From an uncultured Bacteroidota bacterium (GTDB lineage: Bacteria > Bacteroidota > Bacteroidia > UKL13-3): DNA of 64,000 bases. Below, one piece after another: positions 29,901 through 37,300 of the stretch. The stretch is from assembly GCA_903910445.1 (NCBI GenBank), contig CAIVZR010000037.1, forward strand, positions 1-64,000. Direction: 5' to 3'. A program made the position numbers and the translations under genes. Each line of letters starts with the position of its first letter. Within the stretch, counting starts at the first letter, position 1. The notes under the pieces were generated by a model, which did no database searches, was not told where the DNA came from, and saw only the letters and a list, made by a program, of their open reading frames with translations.

Positions 29901-30382
29901 TTGTTTAAATCCCGACTAACTCGAATTTTAAAGCTATTAGAGCTCGTGCTGGCCAATCTTCCATCAATTCCATCGATCAGCTTGGTAATAGCCCCTGTAT
30001 CCTTTCTATACAGGCTTATCTCATCATTTGTATTTCCAATTCTTACAAAAATACCTGAATTCAGGCCCATTAAGTTGGCCGAATCACTTATTAAGAAGAT
30101 ATCCGTATAATTTACTGACGATGTGGCAAACTTGAGGTTGACATAAAATTCCCAAACCACATTTTGTGACAGGTTATTGCGGGTGCATAATTGCGCGCTG
30201 CTGCTCGTAGGAGGCGCATTGCTATTGAGTTGTTGCCCAACAATCTTCCAGTAGGAAGTATCGCCAATCCAAGTTGGGTTAGTCGTGAAATTGCCATCGC
30301 TAAACGATTCGTGAAGTTGGGCATTGGACGAAATTCTGACTAATCCGATGAATATCAGAACCAAGATACTGTTTTTAAGCAT
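26975..30382 (-). CDS. Large secreted lamin-tail-domain protein
   Basis: A 1135-residue secreted protein with a signal peptide (ending SSNAQ). Three lamin-tail-like domains are recognisable by INEIFADP-, ITELFINA- and INEIVFDA-type starts and 'FIELWN/YIELSN/FIEFYN' strands (about 330-490, 600-760, 870-1030). They are separated by Big_5-like domains. The end (FTPDNDGVDDEINFTI, then RYDLAGR-like IYDLAGRLV and YYRWDGRM) is a FlgD/CHU_C-type Ig domain typical of surface proteins. It probably acts as an adhesin or surface scaffold. The gene is monocistronic and starts near the sigma-54 region at 30383-30628. Confidence 0.85.
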   Translation of the reverse strand: MLKNSILVLIFIGLVRISSNAQLHESFSDGNFTTNPTWIGDTSYWKIVGQQLNSNAPPTSSSAQLCTRNNLSQNVVWEFYVNLKFATSSVNYTDIFLISDSANLMGLNSGIFVRIGNTNDEISLYRKDTGAITKLIDGIDGRLASTSSNSFKIRVSRDLNNLYELYDDASGTGNNFVLEGTVHENNYPSKFWSFLPYFGMAIHYSSSNLQKFFFDDFVIQTITPDTTSPILDSILVLDSIHCRLQYNEPLDSMMAINCSNYLLNKKINPIISTLNSNNRTQITLSFSVPFEPNTLQFLEVRNQKDLIGNQRWLDTANFKFRVVQNGDLVINEIFADPSPSIGLPNYEFIELWNTSSDEINLQDFSITDGSSTAILPNYILQPDSFVVVSTTSSSNIYATYGNSVVVSNFPSLNNDADQLKLLRIDGSVIDEVNYQISWYNNPLKSEGGWALELINPRLRCKGKYNWSASENLKLGGTPGMPNSIYNAVADTISPRLISFQIFNDSSALLIFNSTMDSTMVSTIATASSQFIKQVSILNKSADSILLEFSPLTNKVLYSFNFSDSKNCSGKKMIPVSFQGIYDKAFSCRFNGVIITELFINATGNNYWPGCQYIELSNRSGYTINLKGMKITDGNSTAVLPNYILKNDSHIVLVSALKLPIFMALKIPAIGINSFPYLNQEADNLWLLDSNSAIVHQAHYEMEAFPNNPKVKGGWSLEMADEKLPCITQNNWQFSIDSKGGTPSAINSVQANLIDTLPLKLIRAYTLADTSVIFLFNKSIDINSLDSAIFQFTNASVGGFEIGYYEQHLNEIYLIVKSSTWGHGFIYSMNIRGLSDCSGHLIQPATIYFGLPSIPIENDISINEIVFDAYSNGSEFIEFYNNTDKIFDLHELSITCFDKEGLLHATIDASDIEWQFLPKTYLVICNNKSALEKDYSHRKDENIIQASNWKSLDDDSGILILQFINSTIAIDSAIYSAKWHHPFINNTEGISLERISMDRIGTSPLNWSSASSNIGYGTPGLVNSKYNSSIAPNNWVHFNKDYFTPDNDGVDDEINFTIALPTGSQAINISIYDLAGRLVNTLAKNDIGGTKNYYRWDGRMMEGELANTGHYIFLISIIDGQGNSHSNKHVVDLLMK

Positions 30383-30495
30383 TTATATTACGAAGATAAA
30401 TAGCGGTAACTAAATCTGAAAACAGAAAATGCAAAAGCTAATTAAATTCAGAAAAAGCTATTGAAAGACAAGGGATAAAAATTTTGTAAATTATT

Positions 30496-30511
30496 TGGCA
30501 CGGAACTTGCA
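30496..30511 (+). promoter_or_regulatory. Sigma-54 (-24/-12) promoter
   Basis: TGGCAC (30496-30501) then TTGC (30507-30510), preceded by T and followed by A, so the whole YTGGCACG-N4-TTGCW consensus is matched. The GG and GC doublets are 12 bases apart, as required. The predicted start is near 30522. It points to the plus strand, where no protein gene begins until 33908. A partial housekeeping-like pair (TTTG at 30494-30497, CGACTTTG) also overlaps, so the sigma-54 assignment needs the presence of rpoN in the genome. Confidence 0.72.
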
Positions 30512-30521
30512 AAATCGACTT

Positions 30522-30626
30522 TGAATGTGAGGTCTCTGTTTGATTTTCATTAATCAAACGTCTCCATTCACTTTTTTTTCATTAGTTTTTGTTTCATTAA
30601 AGGGGAATTGACTTTCCCCTTTTTTG
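30522..30626 (+). ncRNA. Candidate small RNA, about 58 or 105 nt
   Basis: From the predicted sigma-54 start, the RNA opens at once with a long hairpin. GAATG/CATTC (30523-30527 with 30565-30569) extends through GAG/CTC to an inner GTTTGATT/AATCAAAC stem (30538-30545 with 30552-30559) closed by TTCATT. A run of eight T (30572-30579) follows, so this hairpin could itself end the transcript. A T-rich single-stranded stretch then leads to the terminator at 30599-30626. No open reading frame of note exists in it. The RNA would lie between two minus-strand genes. Target and role are unknown. Confidence 0.55.
30599..30626 (+). terminator. Intrinsic terminator, plus-strand
   Basis: AAAGGGGAA-TTGAC-TTCCCCTTT is a perfect 9-bp stem with a 5-base loop. 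On the plus strand it runs into TTTTT. Minus-strand readout is also possible but with a poorer T-run; the gene ending at 30629 may use it. Confidence 0.8.
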
Positions 30627-30628
30627 TT

Positions 30629-31468
30629 TTATAACTTCATCAAAACTAAAGCCTCCTTATTATCTTTCAATAACTCTTTAAGCTCCATCATGGTTTGCTT
30701 GTTATTATTGTTATTCTTTAGTAAACGGTATGCCATGGAATAAAATCTGTTTTCGATGCAGTATTCGATACTTATTGCCAAAATTGATGCTGATAATGGT
30801 TCTTTGGCCTGGCAAATTTTCCTTAGATTCTCTAACGCATCGGTTTTGGTCATTCCTACTAAATACCATTGAAGCACCCGATCAGAACCCACTTTTACTG
30901 TAGTATATTCGTTCAGTATCAAAAGATTAGCTGGCAGAATTAACAGTGTATCTTGGTAAACAATTATTGAGTAGTTGCCAATGCTTATTTTGACTGGATA
31001 TTGGGTTCTTGCCAAGTCGATATTGAACGCAAAGGTATCCTCAGTTATAATAGCACTATCCCAAGGAAAGACAGTACCCTCGCCCCGATAAACGGCCCCC
31101 TTGGCCTTTTGTGTATTTGTATTTGAATTCGCTGAAAATGTTTGTTCTACGAAAAACTTCACGGCCTTTTGCATTTCCTTAGTATTGTTCTGAGTCCCCG
31201 ATTGAATAGAGTTTTTAATTAAAAATTCCCCATTTTGTTTTACTTCAAAAATCTGGTATTTTGAATCAAAAATAATGAGCGCTGAATTACTTACACATTT
31301 GATTTTTGTATTGGAATTGACGGAGTCTTTTGGTCGCAATGTTTCCCACTGCTTTGACTTCGAGGAGAAATACTGAATATTACCTACCGTTTTAAAAACA
31401 GTATAGTTGGCCTGAGTAAATGCATTCAAATACCCTAGAAGCAATAGAATCAATAAATTATTCTTCAT
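30629..31468 (-). CDS. Secreted FecR-like protein paired with CHASE2 gene
   Basis: A 279-residue protein with a signal peptide (ending NAFTQ). The first half (residues about 20-110; KTVGNIQYFSSKSKQWETL and SNSALIIFDSKYQIFEVKQNG) looks like a FecR/SLH-like beta domain that often follows secreted sensors. The C-terminal 70 residues are helical (ALENLRKICQ, then AYRLLKNNNNNK). ATG at 31468 replaces a TTG one codon earlier. The start overlaps the end of the CHASE2 gene by 11 bases, so the two proteins are likely made together and act together. Function unknown. Confidence 0.7.
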   Translation of the reverse strand: MKNNLLILLLLGYLNAFTQANYTVFKTVGNIQYFSSKSKQWETLRPKDSVNSNTKIKCVSNSALIIFDSKYQIFEVKQNGEFLIKNSIQSGTQNNTKEMQKAVKFFVEQTFSANSNTNTQKAKGAVYRGEGTVFPWDSAIITEDTFAFNIDLARTQYPVKISIGNYSIIVYQDTLLILPANLLILNEYTTVKVGSDRVLQWYLVGMTKTDALENLRKICQAKEPLSASILAISIEYCIENRFYSMAYRLLKNNNNNKQTMMELKELLKDNKEALVLMKL

Positions 31469-32690
31469 CAATAAAAATGCTTTTAAAACTATATACTTTA
31501 CTCAAATAATGAATGATGATTCGGTAAAACCCCACCAGTGGTTCGGCCAAGGCAATGGCCGCAATCATTTCACCAATATTCCATTTGATGCCAAATGAAG
31601 AGAAAAAGTAAATAGCCAAGATTAAAATTATTAACCCAAAGAAAAGTTGCAATAAGATTTCTACTACATTTTGCCACACATGTTCCTGGCTTTCCGAGTA
31701 GAGGTACAGGAGGAGAAATAGTGCGATGAATAGTATACAGGCAATAATTTGTAAGATGCGGGAAGGGGCTTGTATTTTGAAATTATTCAGATACCCCGAA
31801 ATAATATTCGCATGTATATAAATCCCATACATATCGGGCAGCGATTTGCCTGCATAATTTTCATTTAATGGTGTGAAATGCTTATCATCAATAACGGTCA
31901 TTCCGTTTTCACTTCCACAAAAGCCAATAAGTACAATTTTTCCTTTTAGTAGATTTAAATCCACACTTGCATTTAATATCTCTTGTGTTGACAGGGTAGT
32001 GTAATGCTCGGAATAAGCCTCGTAGGGTATGATACTTTCAACACTTGTGTTTAATTCCTTGTAAACATTTGATTTTTCTGAATTTTTAAATTTGATAAAA
32101 TTATTAAATGCGAAAGAAGAAATTTTTCTTTCTCTGAAATTTTGAATCTTATAATAGCTTCGAATGGTTTGATTTTCATCACCAATAAAATTTACATAAC
32201 CGAGGTTATCATCATCACCAAGTTTAGGGATGGCATGAGGTTGAATACTATAAATATTGTTTCCAAGTGTGGAATCGGCATAGCAGGCAACCACAATTTG
32301 CTTCCCAAAACATTGAATTGCACTATCGAGAAGTTTATCGGTGGCACTGTCCTTATCAGTATTGAAAATAATATCCAAGCCGAGTACTGCAGGGGCATAT
32401 TCCTTAATTTTCAGAAGGGTATTCGCGATGGTTTCTCGGTCGGCATCCCCGATATTTACAACAACTATTTGCTGGTCTTGTATATTTTCACCTGCAACAT
32501 TTTTAATTTGGGAATAATAAATATCACTCCAGTCAAAGTCTTTAAAAGCATTGCTGGCTGGCTGAAACCAATTGGAATTGAATGGCAGTAACTGAATACC
32601 TAATAGTACAAAGTATATGAATGAAGCACAGAGTAGGGCGTCTCTTAGCAGCACTTTTACGAAACTCCAATTTTTTTTCTTCACATCCAT
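31458..32690 (-). CDS. CHASE2-domain membrane protein without output domain
   Basis: A 410-residue protein. One transmembrane helix (about 15-35) is followed by a periplasmic CHASE2 sensor (about 50-295; QQIVVVNIGDADRETI, APAVLGLDIIFN and GKIVLIGFCGSENG are family landmarks) and then three hydrophobic segments (about 305-395). The chain stops about 20 residues after the last helix, so there is no kinase, cyclase or phosphatase domain. It is translationally overlapped with the secreted FecR-like gene. It may pass a signal through a partner; the partner is unknown. Confidence 0.82.
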   Translation of the reverse strand: MDVKKKNWSFVKVLLRDALLCASFIYFVLLGIQLLPFNSNWFQPASNAFKDFDWSDIYYSQIKNVAGENIQDQQIVVVNIGDADRETIANTLLKIKEYAPAVLGLDIIFNTDKDSATDKLLDSAIQCFGKQIVVACYADSTLGNNIYSIQPHAIPKLGDDDNLGYVNFIGDENQTIRSYYKIQNFRERKISSFAFNNFIKFKNSEKSNVYKELNTSVESIIPYEAYSEHYTTLSTQEILNASVDLNLLKGKIVLIGFCGSENGMTVIDDKHFTPLNENYAGKSLPDMYGIYIHANIISGYLNNFKIQAPSRILQIIACILFIALFLLLYLYSESQEHVWQNVVEILLQLFFGLIILILAIYFFSSFGIKWNIGEMIAAIALAEPLVGFYRIIIHYLSKVYSFKSIFIDEE

Positions 32691-32751
32691 TACGAATAAT
32701 AAAAGTATTCTATAAATTTATGTTTTGTTTTCAGAGTAAGTAAAGATAGTA

Positions 32752-33789
32752 TTATTTGATATTATGATCTTCTAAATAATGCTGATACTTTTTAGCATTT
32801 ACCCGATGATCATTATAATTTTCTGCGAAGTCGCTGTAACCACTTCCATCATTGCGCGCGCAGAAATATATGAAATGATGCTGCTGGTAATTTAATACCG
32901 CATCAATCGATTGTATTGCCGGAATACAAATAGGTCCGGGTGGCAATCCTTTATACATATAAGTATTATATGGCGAATCATAATCAAGCATCTTACTATA
33001 TACCCGTTTGGAGGTATTATCATGCATGGCAAAAAGAACAGTAGGGTCGGCTTGGAGTTTCATCCCTTTGGCCAATCTATTAATATATACACCAGCAATG
33101 ATGGGCATATCCGAATCCTTATCAGTTTCCTTCTCAATTATACTCGATAATGTTATCACTTCTGTGCGAGTTAATCCTGCATCTTTACATTGTTGAACCC
33201 TTTTTTCGGTCCAAAACTTATCGTATGCATCGTGCATCTTTAGCATGAAATTTTCCAATGAGATATTCCAATACAATTCATATGTATTAGGGATGATTAA
33301 GCAAGTAGCCGTTTCTGGTGTCAGGTTGTATTGCTTTAAATACTCGGCATCATTGAGTTTAGAGTTTAAAGCATCAAGAGTAATTTCCAAATTATCGGCT
33401 ACATATTCTAAGAAGTTCTGCATGCTCTGTGAGCCTTTAATAATGAGCTTCACGGGTTCTTGCTTGCCAGATCTCAACAATCGAACGAGCTCAAAATTGT
33501 TCATATTGTTTTTTAAACGATAACGACCAGGAAGCACCGCATTATTGTATCCAACACTCTTTGACAATAATGTAAAGGCGGTGATGTCTTTGATTATTTT
33601 TTTATTCTCTAGAATAGCGATAACATCTTCAAACTTTGCTCCTGTAGGAATGTATAAATATTCTTTCTCTTTGTTTTTTGGAAATACGATATTTTTTTTC
33701 AAGAAAAGATAATAGGCTACACCAAAAATCGCAAAGAATATTATTCCAACGATGATAAGAATTCGTTTCGACTTCTTTTTCAATTTCAT
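32752..33789 (-). CDS. mltG: Endolytic murein transglycosylase MltG
   Basis: A 345-residue YceG-like protein with an N-terminal membrane anchor (IIVGIIFFAIFGVAYYLF) and a periplasmic catalytic domain. The family signatures ITLSSIIEKET and DSPYNTYMYKGLPPGPI are visible, with the catalytic Glu in SSIIEKE. It cleaves nascent peptidoglycan glycan strands. The ATG at 33789 (MKLKKKSKR) is chosen over a GTG six codons upstream. It is followed on the same strand by the CHASE2 gene, 61 bases downstream. Confidence 0.94.
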   Translation of the reverse strand: MKLKKKSKRILIIVGIIFFAIFGVAYYLFLKKNIVFPKNKEKEYLYIPTGAKFEDVIAILENKKIIKDITAFTLLSKSVGYNNAVLPGRYRLKNNMNNFELVRLLRSGKQEPVKLIIKGSQSMQNFLEYVADNLEITLDALNSKLNDAEYLKQYNLTPETATCLIIPNTYELYWNISLENFMLKMHDAYDKFWTEKRVQQCKDAGLTRTEVITLSSIIEKETDKDSDMPIIAGVYINRLAKGMKLQADPTVLFAMHDNTSKRVYSKMLDYDSPYNTYMYKGLPPGPICIPAIQSIDAVLNYQQHHFIYFCARNDGSGYSDFAENYNDHRVNAKKYQHYLEDHNIK

Positions 33790-33896
33790 AAGCTGTAAAA
33801 ATAACACATCATTTTAGAATGCCGAAAAAATAATAAAGAAATAAGAGGTTCAAAATGATCCTTTGATTTGAATGCGGTTAATCACTATTTATTGAA

Positions 33897-33904
33897 TAAA
33901 TTTG
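33897..33904 (+). promoter_or_regulatory. TAAATTTG box three bases before the thioesterase start
   Basis: An exact TAnnTTTG box followed by CAC and the ATG at 33908. The nearest upstream TTTG is 26 bases away, outside the usual 19-21 spacing. Confidence 0.42.
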
Positions 33905-33907
33905 CAC

Positions 33908-34315
33908 ATGTTTCAGGCAACGACTACAGTTAGGGTTCGATATAGTGAAACCGATCAAATGGGGGTAGTATATCATGGAAATTATGCTGCTTTTTTTGAA
34001 ATCGGTCGCACCGACGCATTGCGGGAGATGAATTTAAGCTATAAACAATTTGAAGAGGAGGGTGTGATGATGCCAGTTCTTGATTTGAGCATGAATTTTC
34101 ATAAATCGGCCTATTATGACGATTTACTCATAATAAAAACGTCCATTCATGCCATGCCATCAATACGCACTCGATTTGACTATGAAATCTATAATCAAAA
34201 CAATGAATTGATTACCACAGGTCATGTTACCTTGGTATCGGTAAATACCATGACTCGTAAACCATGTAAAAGCCCGACTGTTTTACTCCAAAAGTTACAA
34301 CCCTATTTTAAATAA
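33908..34315 (+). CDS. Hotdog-fold acyl-CoA thioesterase, YbgC/FadM-like
   Basis: A 135-residue single hotdog domain. VRYSETDQMGVVYHGNY contains the Asp catalytic residue and the HGNY loop of the 4-hydroxybenzoyl-CoA thioesterase/YbgC class. FEIGRTDALREM follows on the central helix. It hydrolyses acyl-CoA thioesters; the substrate is not determinable. The ATG at 33908 is preferred over the TTG at 33902. It is 14 bases upstream of the BrkB-like gene on the same strand. Confidence 0.9.
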   Translation: MFQATTTVRVRYSETDQMGVVYHGNYAAFFEIGRTDALREMNLSYKQFEEEGVMMPVLDLSMNFHKSAYYDDLLIIKTSIHAMPSIRTRFDYEIYNQNNELITTGHVTLVSVNTMTRKPCKSPTVLLQKLQPYFK

Positions 34316-34329
34316 GGCCCCGAAAAATT

Positions 34330-35358
34330 ATGAAATGGCTTCACCAGTTTTTATTAAGGTTTGTGTTCTACCGTAAATTTATCGGATTTACACAACGTGT
34401 TTCGTTTCCTGGTTTTCAAGGTGAGTCCATTTATAATGTGATGCATTTTTTCTTCAAGCAAATTTTAAATGAAGATTTGAATATGCGTTCATCGGCATTG
34501 GCATTTAGTTTTTTTATTGCCTTGTTTCCAGCCATCATTTTTCTATTTACACTCATCCCCTTTATCCCTATTAATGATACTAAAGATGAAGTCTTGAAAT
34601 TTTTTGAACAGATACTCGATAAGTCAACCTATGAAACAATCAAGGTGACGATCAATGATATTCTCAGAAAGAAACATAGTGGAGTTTTATCATTTGGATT
34701 TTTATTAGCACTCTATTTTGCAAGCAATGGATTTTTTAGTTTAATGCAGTTGTTCAATAAATATGCTCATACCAAGGAAACAAGAACAGTGATCAAACAA
34801 AGGATTGTTTCTATTTTTCTTGCTTTATTTTTTAGTGTATTGCTAATTAGTGCAGTAGTGCTTATTACTGCGGGAGAATGGGGGACCAACTGGCTATTAG
34901 CGCATCATTGGATTAAAGGTAAATCGGTAGTTGTTATACTCACCGTTGTGCGATGGATTGTTTCTGTTGCGTTGTTTTTTTCAACCATTTCATCCTTATT
35001 TTATTTTGCACCATCACGCAAGCATAAATGGAAATTTATTACAACAGGTTCTACGCTTGCAGTAATTCTGTCTTTGAGTTCAACAGTTTTGTTTTCTTAT
35101 TATGTAAATAATTTTGCTTCATACAATAAACTATATGGATCTATCGGAACCCTTATTGTAGTGCTTCTTTTATTGCAATTCAATTGTTTAATACTTCAAA
35201 TAGGATTTGAATTGAATGTAAGTATTGAAAATGCCGTAAGAAAAAGATTAAAGGAAGTAAATTTATATCAGGAGCTTAAAGCAGAACTGCAAGCCAATCA
35301 CCCTAAAAATGAAATTAATTTCTTGAATAACGATGATTCAAAAACGAGTCCTCATTAA
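34330..35358 (+). CDS. YihY/BrkB-family membrane protein
   Basis: A 342-residue polytopic inner-membrane protein with about six hydrophobic helices. The YihY/UPF0761 landmarks RSSALAFSFFIALFPAIIFL near residue 57 and ASYNKLYGSIGTLIVVLLLL near residue 275 are present. The C-terminal 50 residues are polar and cytoplasmic. The family was once called ribonuclease BN, but that name arose from a misassignment; a transport or envelope role is likelier. It is convergent with dnaB with no gap. Confidence 0.9.
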   Translation: MKWLHQFLLRFVFYRKFIGFTQRVSFPGFQGESIYNVMHFFFKQILNEDLNMRSSALAFSFFIALFPAIIFLFTLIPFIPINDTKDEVLKFFEQILDKSTYETIKVTINDILRKKHSGVLSFGFLLALYFASNGFFSLMQLFNKYAHTKETRTVIKQRIVSIFLALFFSVLLISAVVLITAGEWGTNWLLAHHWIKGKSVVVILTVVRWIVSVALFFSTISSLFYFAPSRKHKWKFITTGSTLAVILSLSSTVLFSYYVNNFASYNKLYGSIGTLIVVLLLLQFNCLILQIGFELNVSIENAVRKRLKEVNLYQELKAELQANHPKNEINFLNNDDSKTSPH

Positions 35359-36891
35359 CTAAAATGGATCATCCTCCATTTCATTAATTTTCGAACTAAA
35401 AGTAATTGTACCCGAATTTCCGTCAGGAGGGCTAGTATAATTCCCACCACCCGAATAATTACTCTCCTCGTAGCCATGTAATCCACTATCGGTAAAGAGC
35501 GCGTATTCCTTAATGAATCTTGTACGAATTTCTCCTAATGCACCATTACGATGTTTTTGGATAATAATTTCGGCCATTCCCTCTGTTGGAGTACCATCAT
35601 CAAAGGTGGCAAGCTGATAGTATTCGGGACGATACAAGAACATTACCATATCCGCATCTTGCTCGATACTTCCCGACTCTCTTAAATCGCTCAGTACAGG
35701 TTTCTTGCTATTGGTTCGTTTCTCTACATCACGACTCAATTGAGAGAGTGCAATCACGGGTATTTCCAATTCCTTGGCAAGTGCTTTTAGTGATCGTGAG
35801 ATATAACTAATTTCTTGTTCACGGGTACCATTCTTGTTGTTCGATTGGTCGGCTCTCATGAGTTGAAGATAATCGATTACTATAAGAGATACATTAGATT
35901 GTTGCTTTAATCGGCGAGCCTTTGCACGCAATTCAAACACCGATAACTGTGGGGTATCATCAATAAAAATAGGGGCCTGATTTAATCGAGTAATTTTACT
36001 CATGAGCTGCTCCCATTGTGCTTTATCAAGTTTTCCATCACGAATTACCTGACCTGGAATTTGTGATTCGATACTTAGCATACGATTTACCAACTCAATA
36101 CTACTCATCTCTAATGAAAAGATGGCCACCCCTCTTTTATAATCCACTCCCATATTGCGTGCTAGTGAGAGTACAAAGGCGGTTTTACCCATACCCGGAC
36201 GAGCCGCGATGATGATTAAATTTGATTTTTGAAACCCAGAAGTCATCTTGTCAAGCTCGGCAAACCCTGTAGGAACGCCAGTTAGGTCGTTGGGGTTCTC
36301 CTTTACTTTCTCAAGCTCTTTGATCGATTGAATTAATAAATCGGCGATACTCCGGTTTTGTTTATTCATCAAGCCATTGGTAAGCTCAAACATACTCCGC
36401 TCGGTCTTATCGAGCAATTCAAATACATCGCTCGTATCTTCATAAGCAAATCGTATGGTTTCGTTCGAAATGCGAATGAGCTGGCGTTGAATATACTTTT
36501 CTTGAATAATACGTGCATGAAACTCAACATTGGCAGCCGAGGTGAGTCGGGTAGTAAGTTGGGTTATATAGTAAGCGCCACCAACGATATCCAAGCTTCC
36601 TTGTTCGCGAAGCTCTTGCGTTACAGTAAGTAAATCTATTGGCTCTGACTTCGTATACAAACTAATCATGGCCTTGAAAATAGTAAGATGTGCGTCTTTA
36701 TAGAAGCTCTCGGGCTGTAAAATTTCAACGACAGTATTGATCGCCTCCTTATCCAACATGATGGCGCCAAGTACACTCTCTTCTAATTCTAAAACTTGTG
36801 GTGGCAGCTTCCCCTCAGTATTTGGCCCTACCTGTATCTGCTTATTCTTAAGGGTAGTACGAATATTCGTCGATTTTATTATATCATCCAT
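35359..36891 (-). CDS. dnaB: Replicative DNA helicase DnaB
   Basis: A 510-residue hexameric helicase that opens the replication fork. The N-terminal DnaB domain begins PPQVLELEESVLGAIM; the RecA-like core has Walker A ARPGMGKTAF, FSLEMSSIEL, VIDYLQLMR and the DLRESGSIEQDADMVMF motif. No intein is inserted. The C-terminal tail is Gly/Ser-rich (YSGGGNYTSPPDG). The ATG at 36891 (MDDIIKS) is chosen; the frame extends 13 codons further but from an unconserved segment. It shares its 3' end with the brkB-like gene. Confidence 0.96.
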   Translation of the reverse strand: MDDIIKSTNIRTTLKNKQIQVGPNTEGKLPPQVLELEESVLGAIMLDKEAINTVVEILQPESFYKDAHLTIFKAMISLYTKSEPIDLLTVTQELREQGSLDIVGGAYYITQLTTRLTSAANVEFHARIIQEKYIQRQLIRISNETIRFAYEDTSDVFELLDKTERSMFELTNGLMNKQNRSIADLLIQSIKELEKVKENPNDLTGVPTGFAELDKMTSGFQKSNLIIIAARPGMGKTAFVLSLARNMGVDYKRGVAIFSLEMSSIELVNRMLSIESQIPGQVIRDGKLDKAQWEQLMSKITRLNQAPIFIDDTPQLSVFELRAKARRLKQQSNVSLIVIDYLQLMRADQSNNKNGTREQEISYISRSLKALAKELEIPVIALSQLSRDVEKRTNSKKPVLSDLRESGSIEQDADMVMFLYRPEYYQLATFDDGTPTEGMAEIIIQKHRNGALGEIRTRFIKEYALFTDSGLHGYEESNYSGGGNYTSPPDGNSGTITFSSKINEMEDDPF

Positions 36892-37300
36892 TTTATTATG
36901 CTCTCCTGTATTGGTTCCTTTATACTTCAAATAAACTTTTTTATATGCATCTATGCAACATAATTATAGATACCCACATTTTGCAAATTTTTGTGATAAA
37001 CTTGTGCAGAAATTACAAAAAATATCTGGAATCTACACTGCTATTATAATGCACTCTGTTCATAACTTACAGAAACAGACTCTTGTAAAATTTCAAACTC
37101 AATCAAACTGCACCTACACTAAACGATAGGATTTAATTTCCTAACGAAAACATCTTCATAAGTTAATTTGCAATAAGTTGGATTGTTGTATTATAAAAAA
37201 ATGTTAGGTTCATTATCCTCACCTTCGAATTCTTGATTCAATGTGGCAAAAAAAAGCCACCCTTATATGAATAAGGATGGCTTTTTTATTTATCAGTTAA
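36892..37300. other. Intergenic region upstream of dnaB
   Basis: About 410 AT-rich bases between dnaB and the lipoprotein gene, both on the minus strand. The only clear structure is the terminator at 37251-37286. A single near-DnaA-box (TTATCCTCA) occurs but is not clustered, so I do not call an origin. No open reading frame or promoter pair convinced me. Confidence 0.5.
37251..37286 (-). terminator. Intrinsic terminator after the lipoprotein gene
   Basis: AAAAAGCCACCCTTAT-ATGA-ATAAGGATGGCTTTTT: a 16-bp stem with one mismatch, flanked by A and T runs so it can work in both directions. It ends 15 bases after the stop of the lipoprotein gene at 37301. Confidence 0.9.

Noticed and set aside
30496-30520. 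Housekeeping promoter for the region
   Set aside because: TTTG at 30494 is followed after 18 bases by CGACTTTG, which lacks the TA of TAnnTTTG; kept only as an alternative to sigma-54.
36892-37300. Replication origin next to dnaB
   Set aside because: Only one imperfect DnaA-like box and no AT-rich repeat array or dnaA/dnaN gene.
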